NCBI RefSeq assembly: GCF_026241095.1
Contig: NZ_JAPFGB010000024.1
Coordinates: 1-64,000 of the forward strand
DNA: 64,000 bases
Source of the DNA: Saccharopolyspora sp. NFXS83
Lineage (GTDB): Bacteria; Actinomycetota; Actinomycetes; Mycobacteriales; Pseudonocardiaceae
Direction: 5' to 3'
Part shown: in pieces, positions 33,193 through 41,420 of the stretch
Layout of the letters: each line of letters opens with the position of its first letter
Numbering within the stretch: position 1 is the stretch's first letter
Program-made: the position numbers and the translations under genes
Notes under the pieces: model-generated
What the model was told of the DNA's origin: nothing
Databases searched by the model: none
What the model saw: only the letters and a program-made list of their open reading frames with translations

Positions 33193-34644
33193 ATGGATCG
33201 CGCGATGGAGTTGTTCCCGAAGCTGCGCCGGCCCGAGGGCAAGGAGGCCCTCCGGTTCGGTTCCCGCGCTCTGACCTATCCGGAGCTGGCCGCCGCCGCG
33301 GCCGGGATCGCCGAACGGGTCGGTTCCGCTCGGCGCGTCGCGGTCTGGGCGACCTCGGAGCTGGAGACCTGCGTGGCGGTGCTCGGCGCGCTCGCCGCCG
33401 GTGCGGCCGTGGTGCCGGTGAACCCGAAGGTGGGGGAGCGGGAACTCGCCCACATCATCGGGGACAGCGAACCGGAACTGCTGCTGGCCGCGCCCGGGTT
33501 CCAGCCGCCGGAGGCGCTGGGGTGGGTTCCGGTGCAGGAGGTCGACCTCGCGCGCACCGGCGGCGAGCTGCCCGCCGAACCGAGCGAGGACGCGCCCGCG
33601 CTGATCGTCTACACCTCGGGCACGACCGGTCCGCCGAAGGGCGTGGTGCTGCCGCGCCGCGCGATCCGGGCCAACTTGGACGCGCTGGCCGACGCGTGGG
33701 AGTGGACCGAGCAGGACGTGCTGGTGCACGCCCTGCCGCTGTTCCACGTGCACGGGCTGATCCTCGGCACGCTCGGGCCGGTGCGGCTCGGCGGCACCGT
33801 GCGCCACCTGGGCAAGTTTTCCTCGCAGGCCGCGGCGGAGGAGTTGGCCGGGTCGGCGACGATGCTGTTCGGGGTGCCGACCATGTACCACCGGCTCGCC
33901 GACGACGCGGAACGCGATCCGGAGCTCGCGAAGGCGGTGGGCCGCGCGCGGTTGCTGGTCTCGGGGTCCGCGGCGTTGCCCGCGGTGGAGCACGAGCGGA
34001 TCTCGCGGCTGACCGGGCAGCGGGTGGTGGAGCGCTACGGCATGAGCGAAACGATCATGAATTCTGGCGTGCGGGCCTCGGGTGACCGCAGGCCAGGCTA
34101 CGTGGGGCTGCCGTTCGACGGTGTGGAGATCAAGCTCGTCGACGACGCGGGCCGGGACATCGAGATCAGCGACGACGAGACGGTCGGGGAGATCCTGGTG
34201 CGCGGGCGGAACCTGTTCACCGGCTACCTCAACCGCCCCGACGCCACCGCAGAGGCGTTCGTGGACGGCTGGTTCCGCACCGGCGACGTCGCCACCCGAG
34301 CTCCCGACGGGTATCTGCGCATCGTCGGGCGCAAGGCCACCGACATCATCAAGAGCGGTGGGTACAAGATCGGCGCGGGCGAGATCGAGAACGCCTTGTT
34401 GGAGCACCCTTCGGTCGCTGAGGTCGCCGTGACCGGTCAGGCCGATCCAGACTTGGGCGAGCGCATCCTGGCGTGGGTGGTGCCCGCAGCGGACCTCACC
34501 GACTCGGAGGCGACGGCGCGCGAACTCGTCGAGCACGTGGCCCGGCTGCTCACCCCGCACAAGCGTCCGCGCGAGGTGCGGTTCGTGGACTCCTTGCCGC
34601 GCAACGAGATGGGCAAGGTCATGAAGAAGGCGTTGCATGGATGA
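33193..34644 (+). CDS. matB: Malonyl-CoA synthetase
   Basis: A 483-residue adenylate-forming ligase that joins malonate (or methylmalonate) to CoA with ATP. Core motifs are IVYTSGTTGPPKGVV (A3, near 138-152), the A5 region VVERYGMSETIM, A8 GYLRIVGRKATDIIKSGGYK and the catalytic A10 Lys in RNEMGKVMKKAL. Its length and the RRxG/DIIKSGG pattern match Streptomyces and Rhizobium MatB. GGAGGT precedes the ATG. It is the second gene of the mat operon; its stop overlaps the next start by 8 nt. Malonyl-CoA can serve fatty-acid or polyketide synthesis. Confidence 0.92.
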   Translation: MDRAMELFPKLRRPEGKEALRFGSRALTYPELAAAAAGIAERVGSARRVAVWATSELETCVAVLGALAAGAAVVPVNPKVGERELAHIIGDSEPELLLAAPGFQPPEALGWVPVQEVDLARTGGELPAEPSEDAPALIVYTSGTTGPPKGVVLPRRAIRANLDALADAWEWTEQDVLVHALPLFHVHGLILGTLGPVRLGGTVRHLGKFSSQAAAEELAGSATMLFGVPTMYHRLADDAERDPELAKAVGRARLLVSGSAALPAVEHERISRLTGQRVVERYGMSETIMNSGVRASGDRRPGYVGLPFDGVEIKLVDDAGRDIEISDDETVGEILVRGRNLFTGYLNRPDATAEAFVDGWFRTGDVATRAPDGYLRIVGRKATDIIKSGGYKIGAGEIENALLEHPSVAEVAVTGQADPDLGERILAWVVPAADLTDSEATARELVEHVARLLTPHKRPREVRFVDSLPRNEMGKVMKKALHG

Positions 34645-36004
34645 GGTGACCGGCGTGCGCGAGCTGATCAGCACCGTGTGCGAGGACTTCGAGGAGTTCG
34701 AGTCCCCGCGCGGCGGCACCGGGCGCACCTCGGACGCGGACGGGCCGTTGGCCTGGCCCGGCTACGACGATCAGCGCCGCCGCGCCGCCGAACGCACGGG
34801 TTCCGAGGAGTCGGTGCTGTGCGGGCACGGCAGGGTCGGTGCGGGCCGGGCGGTGTTCATCGCCTTCGAGTTCGGTTTCCTCGGCGGTTCGGTGGGCGAG
34901 GAGGCGGGTGCGCGGGTCGTCGCCGCGTTCGAGCAGGCGCGCGAGCGCAGGCTGCCGGTGGTGTCCCTGGTCGCCTCCGGTGGCAGCCGGATGCAGGAGG
35001 GGATCCGCGCGCTGGTCCAGTTGCAGGCGATCGCGCGGGCCTGCCTGCTGACCAGGCAGGCCCGGATTCCGCACATCACGGTGCTGCGCGACCCGACGAC
35101 CGGCGGCATGTGGGCGTCGCTGGCGGCGGGCGCGGACATCGTGCTCGCCGCACCGGAGGCCGCGGTGGCCTTCGGCGGTAGCCGGGTGCGCAGCGCCACC
35201 GAGACCGGTGAGCCGTTCACCGCGGAGGGCAAGCTCGCCGACGGCCAGGTGGATCGCCTGGTGTCGGACGCCGAACTCCCCGCCGTGCTGGCCGAGCTGG
35301 TCGGCCTGCTGCATCCGCAACGCCTGGTGCGCCCGCCTGATCCCGCCGACGTCCCGGCACCGATGCTCGATCCGGATCAGGGGCGATCGGGAGCGGACAG
35401 CGGTTGGGACGCGGTCCGGCGGGCGCGGGCCGCCGACCGCCCACATGCCGCGGACTACCTGGATCGCTACTTCACCTCCCGGTTCGAGCTCAGCGGGGAC
35501 CGTGCCGGCGGCACGGACTCGGGAATGTTGTGCGGGATCGGCGAGCACGACGGCCGCCCCGTCGCCTACGCGGCGCAGGCAGGAACGGCGAACACCCCGG
35601 CCGGTTTCCGCACAGCGGCCAGGCTGGTCCGGCTGGCCGATCAACTGGGCCTGCCGGTGCTCACCCTGGTCGACACGCCGGGCGCGGCCAACGACGCCGA
35701 GGCCGAGCGCGCGGGTGCCGGAGCCGCCATCGGGCAGCTGTTCACCGCCGTGGCCGAAGCCCGCGTGCCGATCACGACGCTGGTCATCGGCGAAGGCGGA
35801 TCCGGAGGAGCGTTGGCCCTGGCGGCGCCGGAGTTCACGTGGATCACCGCGGACGCGTACTTCGCCGTCATCGCTCCGGAGTCGAGCGCGGCGATCCTCA
35901 AGCAGCCGCCGGAGCAGGTGCCTGAGCTCGCCGAGCGGCTGAAGCTGCGCCCGCGGGACCTGCTCGAACTCGGGTTCGTCCGAGGAGTGGTCCCGCCGAG
36001 CTGA
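34637..36004 (+). CDS. Fused AccD/AccA-like carboxyltransferase, possible malonyl-CoA decarboxylase
   Basis: A 455-residue protein with two crotonase-fold carboxyltransferase halves. About 1-220 is AccD/beta-like (FIAFEFGFLGGSVGEEAG, LVASGGSRMQEGI, PTTGGMWASLAAGAD). About 235-455 is AccA/alpha-like (TANTPAGFRTAARLVRLAD, LTLVDTPGAANDAEAER, VIGEGGSGGALALAAPE). The N-terminal Cys4 zinc finger of true AccD is absent, and no biotin carboxylase or carrier lies nearby. In the rhizobial mat operon a malonyl-CoA decarboxylase gene is found here. I infer that this enzyme may decarboxylate malonyl-CoA, like the MdcD/MdcE subunits of biotin-free malonate decarboxylase. A carboxylase subunit role is the alternative. 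Confidence 0.75.
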   Translation: MDEVTGVRELISTVCEDFEEFESPRGGTGRTSDADGPLAWPGYDDQRRRAAERTGSEESVLCGHGRVGAGRAVFIAFEFGFLGGSVGEEAGARVVAAFEQARERRLPVVSLVASGGSRMQEGIRALVQLQAIARACLLTRQARIPHITVLRDPTTGGMWASLAAGADIVLAAPEAAVAFGGSRVRSATETGEPFTAEGKLADGQVDRLVSDAELPAVLAELVGLLHPQRLVRPPDPADVPAPMLDPDQGRSGADSGWDAVRRARAADRPHAADYLDRYFTSRFELSGDRAGGTDSGMLCGIGEHDGRPVAYAAQAGTANTPAGFRTAARLVRLADQLGLPVLTLVDTPGAANDAEAERAGAGAAIGQLFTAVAEARVPITTLVIGEGGSGGALALAAPEFTWITADAYFAVIAPESSAAILKQPPEQVPELAERLKLRPRDLLELGFVRGVVPPS

Positions 36005-36312
36005 GGCCTGACGCGCCCGATGGCGCGGCGTGGCGGCGAGGCCGATGCCGCGTCCAGGAGCCCGGTGGCCGATCCCCCTGGCCGGGGCCGTGCGACGTCG
36101 TCGTGCGGGCCGATGCTGTGCCGGTCGGTCGATCGGCGCGGGTGAAGGGGCGGGAAGTGCGCTGAGCGGAGGTCCATGCCTTCGACTCTGCCGGTTCGAA
36201 CACCTGTGCGCCATCGCTGGATCGTGTGATCGCGAAGGGCGCCGGGTTCAAGGCCCTGGCGGGCCGCCGGGTGCGAGATGTGATGGTCATCCCCTACCGG
36301 ATCGCTCAATGG
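36005..36312. other. Gap before the dhb operon
   Basis: I see no gene here. It separates the mat operon from the iron-regulated operon and contains only short GC-rich dyads. Confidence 0.4.
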
Positions 36313-36331
36313 TCAGGTTAGCCTAACCATA
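36313..36331 (+). promoter_or_regulatory. Iron box (IdeR/DmdR-type operator)
   Basis: TCAGGTTAGCCTAACCATA contains the 13-bp palindrome GGTTAG-C-CTAACC and matches the actinobacterial iron box (TTAGGTTAGGCTAACCTAA) at most positions. It ends 52 nt before the ATG of dhbA, a normal operator place. Iron-loaded IdeR/DmdR should repress the operon. Confidence 0.9.
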
Positions 36332-36383
36332 CAGGCGCGAGTCGATCTCAGGTACGGCTCGCGCCGCCGAGGGGAAGGGCAAG

Positions 36384-37166
36384 ATGGACCGCAGGGGGAT
36401 CAGCGGCCGAACCGCGGTGGTGACCGGTGCCGCCCACGGTATCGGTTCCGCGGTGGTGCACGCGCTGGGTGAGCTGGGCGCGACCGTCGCAGCCGTGGAC
36501 GTGGACGCCGACGCGCTCGCCGAGGTGGTCGGGACCGGGGCGGACGAGGGGCGCCACGTCCTGGCGTGCCCCGCCGACGTCGCCGACGCAGCTGCGGTCG
36601 AGGCCGCGGTCGAGCGGGTCGAGGCCGAGGCGGGACCGGTTGACCTGCTGGTCAACGTCGCGGGCATCCTGCGCCCCGGCACCGTGCAGGACATCGCCGA
36701 GGACGACTGGCACCGGACGTTCGCGGTCAACACGACCGGCGTGTTCCACCTGTGCCGCTCGGTGTCGAAGCGGATGATCCCGCGCCGGCGGGGCTCGATC
36801 GTCACGGTCGGCTCCAACGCTGCGGGAGTGCCGCGGCACGGGATGGCCGCCTACGGCGCCTCGAAGGCCGCTTCGACGCTGTTCACCAAATCACTGGGCC
36901 TGGAGCTCGCCGAACACGGCATCCGCTGCAACGTGGTCTCGCCCGGTTCGACCGACACGCCGATGCAGCACCGGCTGTGGGACGAGCGCGGCGCCGAACC
37001 GGTCATCGCCGGCTCGCCGGAGACCTACAAGACCGGCATCCCGCTGCGCAAGCTGGCCACGGCCGAGGACATCGCGGAGGCGGTCGCGTTCCTGCTCTCC
37101 GACCAGGCCGGGCACATCACGATGCACGACCTGTACGTCGACGGCGGCGCGACCCTGCGCGCCTGA
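36384..37166 (+). CDS. dhbA: 2,3-dihydro-2,3-dihydroxybenzoate dehydrogenase
   Basis: A 260-residue classical SDR that oxidises 2,3-dihydro-2,3-dihydroxybenzoate to 2,3-dihydroxybenzoate with NAD+. The [11 protein letters not shown] nucleotide motif is at about 14-24, NVAGIL near 91, the catalytic Ser in [10 protein letters not shown] near 145 and Y-G-A-S-K (AAYGASKAA) near 157. [11 protein letters not shown] ends the protein as in EntA/DhbA. It is the first gene after the iron box and is followed by dhbC, dhbE, dhbB and a carrier protein. Confidence 0.93.
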   Translation: MDRRGISGRTAVVTGAAHGIGSAVVHALGELGATVAAVDVDADALAEVVGTGADEGRHVLACPADVADAAAVEAAVERVEAEAGPVDLLVNVAGILRPGTVQDIAEDDWHRTFAVNTTGVFHLCRSVSKRMIPRRRGSIVTVGSNAAGVPRHGMAAYGASKAASTLFTKSLGLELAEHGIRCNVVSPGSTDTPMQHRLWDERGAEPVIAGSPETYKTGIPLRKLATAEDIAEAVAFLLSDQAGHITMHDLYVDGGATLRA

Positions 37167-37200
37167 GCCGCCCCGACACCCGCCCGCACGGAAGGCACAC

Positions 37201-38460
37201 ATGACCACCGACAGCGATACCACCCTGCGCGGAGAATCCGACGACCTCGGCGAGCATCTGAGCCCGGCCGAACTGCTCGCCGGATATCGAGCCGGTTCGT
37301 CCTTCTTCTTCGCCTCGCCGCGCGGCTCGATGCTGGCGCGCGGCGTCGACGCAGTGGTGCCGAAGACGACGTGCTCGGGCGGACGCGGGCGGCTACCGGA
37401 GCAGGTCGCAGAATTCCTGCGCCACGCCGAGGATTTCGGCCGGGTGAACCCGCTGGTGGTCGGCGCCGTGCCCTTCGGCGAGAACCTGCCCGCGCACCTG
37501 GTGCTGCCGAGCGAGGTGCGCCGCGCCGCGCCGCTGACCGCCCCGCAGACCCCACCCGACATGCCCCGGCTGGACTACCGGCTCAAGCAGGTCCCGGCAC
37601 CGGCCGAGTACGAGCGGGCGGTGGAACGGGTCCTCAAGCGCCTGCGCGACGACGAGATGAGCAAGGTCGTGCTGGCGCGCTCCCTGGAGCTGACCACGCC
37701 GGACCCGGTCGATCCCGGCGTGATGCTGCGCAACCTCGCGGGCGCCGACCCCGGCGGCTACACGTACGCCGTCGACCTGCCGCGCCGCGGTCAGGACGGC
37801 TCGCGGGACGCCTTCGGCGAGCAACCCGCCCTCGGCCGCACGCTGCTCGGGGCGAGCCCCGAACTGCTCGTGTCCCGCGACGGCGTGCGGGTGCGGGCGA
37901 ACCCGCTGGCCGGTTCCCGGCCGCGCAGCGAAGACCCCGTCGAGGACCGCCGCCGCGCCGACGAACTGCTGCACTCCGGCAAGGACCTCCGCGAGCACGC
38001 CGCGGTCGTCGAGGCCGTCGTGGCCGCGCTGCGCCCGCTGTGCCGCGACCTCGTGGTGCCGGAGCACCCCTCGGTGGTGCACACCGCCGCGATGTGGCAC
38101 CTGTCCACCGACATCACCGGTGAGCTGGCGGACCCCGAGACCTCGTCGCTGCAGCTCGCCGTGGCGATGCACCCGACGCCTGCGGTGTGCGGCACGCCGC
38201 CGCAGGACGCGCGGGCCGCCATCGCCGAGGCCGAACCGTTCGAGCGGGGCTTCTACACCGGCATGGTCGGCTGGTGCGACGCCTCCGGCGACGGCGAGTG
38301 GGTGGTCACGATCCGCTGCGCCGAGATCGAGGACACCTCACTGCGGTTGTACGCGGGCGCCGGGATCGTCGAGGGCTCCGAACCGGCCGACGAACTGGCC
38401 GAGACCTCCGCGAAGTTCCGCACCGCGCTGTCGGCCATGGGCTGGTCCGACGCGCTGTGA
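37201..38460 (+). CDS. dhbC: Isochorismate synthase
   Basis: A 419-residue chorismate-binding enzyme making isochorismate, the first step to 2,3-dihydroxybenzoate. Conserved pieces are [15 protein letters not shown] (near 155), the active region [28 protein letters not shown] (split here: [10 protein letters not shown], then [10 protein letters not shown]), [21 protein letters not shown] near 325 and [11 protein letters not shown] with [12 protein letters not shown]. The Lys and Glu of the general-acid/base pair are in these blocks. It lies 34 nt after dhbA in the same operon. Confidence 0.93.
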   Translation: MTTDSDTTLRGESDDLGEHLSPAELLAGYRAGSSFFFASPRGSMLARGVDAVVPKTTCSGGRGRLPEQVAEFLRHAEDFGRVNPLVVGAVPFGENLPAHLVLPSEVRRAAPLTAPQTPPDMPRLDYRLKQVPAPAEYERAVERVLKRLRDDEMSKVVLARSLELTTPDPVDPGVMLRNLAGADPGGYTYAVDLPRRGQDGSRDAFGEQPALGRTLLGASPELLVSRDGVRVRANPLAGSRPRSEDPVEDRRRADELLHSGKDLREHAAVVEAVVAALRPLCRDLVVPEHPSVVHTAAMWHLSTDITGELADPETSSLQLAVAMHPTPAVCGTPPQDARAAIAEAEPFERGFYTGMVGWCDASGDGEWVVTIRCAEIEDTSLRLYAGAGIVEGSEPADELAETSAKFRTALSAMGWSDAL

Positions 38461-38503
38461 CGTCCGCCCGCCACCGGTGATCCCCGAACGAACAGGAACG
38501 ACG

Positions 38504-40132
38504 ATGCTGCCCGGATGTCCTACCTGGCCGGAAGAGGCCGCCGCCCGCTACCGCGAAGCCGGTTACTGGCGCGGTGAGACCTTCGGCGAGATGCTGCGCG
38601 CTCGCACCGACGAGCGCGGCGAGCGGATCGCGATCGTGGACGCCGCGCGCTCGGTCACCTACGCCGAGCTCGACGCCCGCGCCGACCGGCTGGCCGCCGG
38701 GTTGCGGGAGCTCGGCATCGGTGCCCAGGACCGGGTCGTGGTGCAGCTGCCGAACATCGCCGAGTTCTTCGAGGTGTGCTTCGCCCTGTTCCGCATCGGG
38801 GCGGTGCCGGTGTTCGCCCTGCCGTCGCACCGGCTCACCGAGGTCGCGTACTTCTGCGAGTTCAGCGAGGCGGCGGCCTACATCACCTGCGACGTGGAGG
38901 CCGGATTCGACCACCGCGCGCTGGCAGCGGAGGTCGCGGCGAAGGTGCCGGGGCTGCGGCACGTGCTGATCGCGGGCGATCCGGGGGAGTCCGGTTTCCG
39001 GCCGCTGTCCGGGATCGACGCGGAACCATCCGATGTGGGCGGACCAGGGCCGGGCGACATCGCGTTCCTGCAGCTGTCCGGCGGCAGCACCGGGGTGCCG
39101 AAGCTGATCCCGCGGACCCACGACGACTACGCCTACTCGTTCCGCGCCAGCAACGAGATCTGCGGCGTCACCGCCGACACCGCGTACCTGGTGGCGCTGC
39201 CCGCCGCGCACAACTTCCCGATGAGCTCGCCGGGCGCGTTCGGCGTGCTGCAGGCGGGTGGCCGGATCGTGCTGGCCCGCAGGCCCAGTCCCGACGAGGT
39301 CTTCCCGCTGATCGAGCGGGAACGCGTGACGCTGCTGGCCGCGGTGCCGCCGCTGGCGCTGGTGTGGCTCGACGCGGCGGCGAACACCGGGCACGACCTC
39401 TCCAGCTTGGAAGTGCTGCAGGTCGGCGGCGCCAAGTGCAGCGAGGAGGTGGCGCGGCGCGTGCGCCCGGTGCTGGGCGCCACGCTGCAGCAGGTGTTCG
39501 GGATGGCCGAAGGGCTCGTCAACTACACGAGGCTCGACGATCCCGAGGACGTCATCGTCAGCACCCAGGGACGGCCGATCTCGCCCGACGACGAAGTGCT
39601 GGTCGTCGACGACGCGGACGAACCCGTGGCACCCGGCGGCACCGGGCACCTGCTCACCCGCGGGCCCTACACGATCCGCGGCTACTACCGGGCCGAGGAG
39701 CACAACGCGAAGGCGTTCACCGCGGAGGGCTTCTACCGCACCGGCGACGTCGTCCGGTTCACCGCGGAGGGCAACATCGTGGTGGAGGGGCGCGCGAAGG
39801 ACCAGATCAACCGGGGCGGCGAGAAGGTCGCCGCCGAAGAGGTGGAGAACCACCTGCTGGCGCATCCGGCCGTGCACGACGCCGCGGTGGTGTCCATGCC
39901 GGACGACTACCTCGGCGAGCGCACCTGCGCGTTCGTGGTGCCGCGCGGGACACCGCCGAAGCCCCGAGAGCTGATCAAGTTCGTCCGGGAGCGGGGGCTC
40001 GCCGGCTACAAGGTGCCCGACCGCGTCGAGTTCGTCGATCAGTTCCCGCAGACCGGGGTGGGCAAGGTCAGCAAGCGCGACCTGCGAGAGGCGGTGCAGC
40101 GCGAACTGGTGCCGGAACTCGAACGTCGTTGA
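38504..40132 (+). CDS. dhbE: 2,3-dihydroxybenzoate-AMP ligase
   Basis: A 542-residue adenylation enzyme that activates 2,3-dihydroxybenzoate and loads it on an aryl carrier protein. It begins with the aryl-acid family start [16 protein letters not shown]3 is [21 protein letters not shown]. The aryl-acid pocket has [12 protein letters not shown] with Asn in place of the Asp of amino-acid domains, as in Dhb[15 protein letters not shown] is A5 and [13 protein letters not shown] is A8; the A10 Lys lies in [15 protein letters not shown] lies 7 nt before ATG 38504. It is the third gene in the dhb operon. Confidence 0.95.
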   Translation: MLPGCPTWPEEAAARYREAGYWRGETFGEMLRARTDERGERIAIVDAARSVTYAELDARADRLAAGLRELGIGAQDRVVVQLPNIAEFFEVCFALFRIGAVPVFALPSHRLTEVAYFCEFSEAAAYITCDVEAGFDHRALAAEVAAKVPGLRHVLIAGDPGESGFRPLSGIDAEPSDVGGPGPGDIAFLQLSGGSTGVPKLIPRTHDDYAYSFRASNEICGVTADTAYLVALPAAHNFPMSSPGAFGVLQAGGRIVLARRPSPDEVFPLIERERVTLLAAVPPLALVWLDAAANTGHDLSSLEVLQVGGAKCSEEVARRVRPVLGATLQQVFGMAEGLVNYTRLDDPEDVIVSTQGRPISPDDEVLVVDDADEPVAPGGTGHLLTRGPYTIRGYYRAEEHNAKAFTAEGFYRTGDVVRFTAEGNIVVEGRAKDQINRGGEKVAAEEVENHLLAHPAVHDAAVVSMPDDYLGERTCAFVVPRGTPPKPRELIKFVRERGLAGYKVPDRVEFVDQFPQTGVGKVSKRDLREAVQRELVPELERR

Positions 40133-40202
40133 CCACCGATCGATCTCGGTGAACCCGGCCGGGGAGCGGTCGGGAGAGGAAGCAGGACAGGAGGACGTGC
40201 AG

Positions 40203-40856
40203 GTGGGGTTGCCGACGATCGCGCCGTACCAGGTCCCGCGGCAGGACGAGCTGCCCGCGAACCGGGTGGACTGGCGGCCGGACGCGAGCCGCGCCGTGCT
40301 GCTGGTGCACGACATGGAACGCCACTTCGTGGGCGTGTTCGAGCCCGACGCCGAACCGCTGACGGAGGTCGTGCCGAACATCCGCACGCTGGCGCGGCAG
40401 GCCCGCGCGGCAGGTGTGCCGGTGGTGTACTGCGCGCAGCCGAGCGGCCAGACGCCCCAGCAGCGCGGGCTGCAGCTGGAGTGGTGGGGGCCGGGCGTGT
40501 CCGACGCCTCGCAGGAGGCGATCATCGACGAGCTCGCGCCCGAGCCGGGCGACGTGCACCTGACGAAGTGGCGCTACAGCGCGTTCCAGCGCACCGACCT
40601 GCGCGAGATGTTGCGGGGCTGGGGCCGGGACCAGCTGATCATCACCGGCATCTACGCGCACATCGGGTGCCTGATGACGGCCGCGGAGGCGTTCCAGCAG
40701 GAGGTGCAGGCGTTCCTGGCCGCCGACGCCGTCGCGGACTTCTCCGCCGACGACCACCGGATGGCGGTGCAGTACGCGGCGAAGCGGTGCGCGGTGGTCG
40801 ATTCGACGCAACGGCTCGCTGCTGACCTGGCGTCGCAGCCGTCCGCGGTCGCGTGA
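40203..40856 (+). CDS. dhbB: Isochorismatase, single-domain DhbB
   Basis: A 217-residue isochorismatase that removes pyruvate from isochorismate. It has the IPTIAPYQVP-like opening (LPTIAPYQVPRQDELPANRV), the catalytic Asp in LLVHDMERHFV, the Lys in LTKWRYSAFQRTDL and a Cys in ITGIYAHIGCLMTA, as in EntB. The C-terminal aryl carrier domain of EntB/DhbB is missing; a separate carrier gene follows at 40973. GTG at 40203 is preferred since AGGAGG sits 8 nt before it. Confidence 0.92.
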   Translation: MGLPTIAPYQVPRQDELPANRVDWRPDASRAVLLVHDMERHFVGVFEPDAEPLTEVVPNIRTLARQARAAGVPVVYCAQPSGQTPQQRGLQLEWWGPGVSDASQEAIIDELAPEPGDVHLTKWRYSAFQRTDLREMLRGWGRDQLIITGIYAHIGCLMTAAEAFQQEVQAFLAADAVADFSADDHRMAVQYAAKRCAVVDSTQRLAADLASQPSAVA

Positions 40857-40972
40857 CCCGCTCGGACGGACGGGCCGCCGAGGCGGATCGGCTTCGCCGC
40901 TGACGATCGGTGGCGGGTCGGGCAGGACCGGGCTTCGCCGAAGCCGGGGAAGATCGGGTGCAGGAGGAGAAG

Positions 40973-41206
40973 ATGAGCGCGAAGCTGACCTTGGAGGGCG
41001 TGCGGGCCGACGTGGCCGAACTGCTCTACGAGGACCCGGAGGAACTCACCGACGAGGAGAACCTGCTGGACTGGGGACTCGACTCGGTGCGGATCATGAG
41101 CCTGGTGGAGCGCTGGCGCACCAAGGGCGTGGAGGTCACGTTCGCCGACCTCGCCGAACGGCCCACCTTGGCGGAGTGGTGGACGGTCCTCGAACCCAAG
41201 TCTTGA
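40973..41206 (+). CDS. Stand-alone aryl carrier protein
   Basis: A 77-residue phosphopantetheine carrier. The attachment serine is in DWGLDSVRIMSLVERW, the form typical of the EntB/DhbB aryl carrier domain. AGGAGG precedes the ATG. It lies 116 nt after dhbB and probably accepts 2,3-dihydroxybenzoyl from DhbE. The split from DhbB means the carrier can partner an NRPS coded elsewhere; none is in the window. The short gap upstream has GCTTCGCC hairpins. Confidence 0.9.
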   Translation: MSAKLTLEGVRADVAELLYEDPEELTDEENLLDWGLDSVRIMSLVERWRTKGVEVTFADLAERPTLAEWWTVLEPKS

Positions 41207-41237
41207 TCGTCGCTCGCTCTGCGCGGTGGGGCGGGTG

Positions 41238-41384
41238 GCGGGTTCTCAGCGTTCTTCTCGCTGCGGGAGCGATCTTCCGAGTGGCTCCGCCACGTGCGAA
41301 ATCGCGGACCTCGCGAGAAGAACGCTGAGAACCCGCGGCGGTGCCGGTTGCTCTGGTGGTCGCTGCACGGCGGCTTCGCCGCCG
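41238..41384 (+). repeat. Structured dispersed repeat, copy C (best stem)
   Basis: A perfect 24-bp inverted repeat joins 41238-41261 to 41313-41336. Inside are GCGAT/ATCGC pairs and the same apical GTGGC-tccG-CCAC loop as in copy B. A linker (GGTTGCTCTGGTGGTCGCTGC) and a second hairpin GGCGGC-ttc-GCCGCC follow. Compared with copy B, the stem bases differ on both sides so that pairing is kept (CGGCTT/AAGCCG there, CGTTCTT/AAGAACG here). It lies between the convergent ends of the carrier-protein gene and the GAF regulator and may also end transcription. Confidence 0.82.
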
Positions 41385-41420
41385 ACGAGGCACTGATCCA
41401 GGAGCGGGCGCGGGTGCGCG

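Noticed and set aside
34637-36004. Calling the carboxyltransferase fusion a normal acetyl-CoA carboxylase subunit (accDA)
   Set aside because: No zinc finger, no biotin partners nearby and location in a malonate-use operon make this less likely, though it is kept as the alternative.
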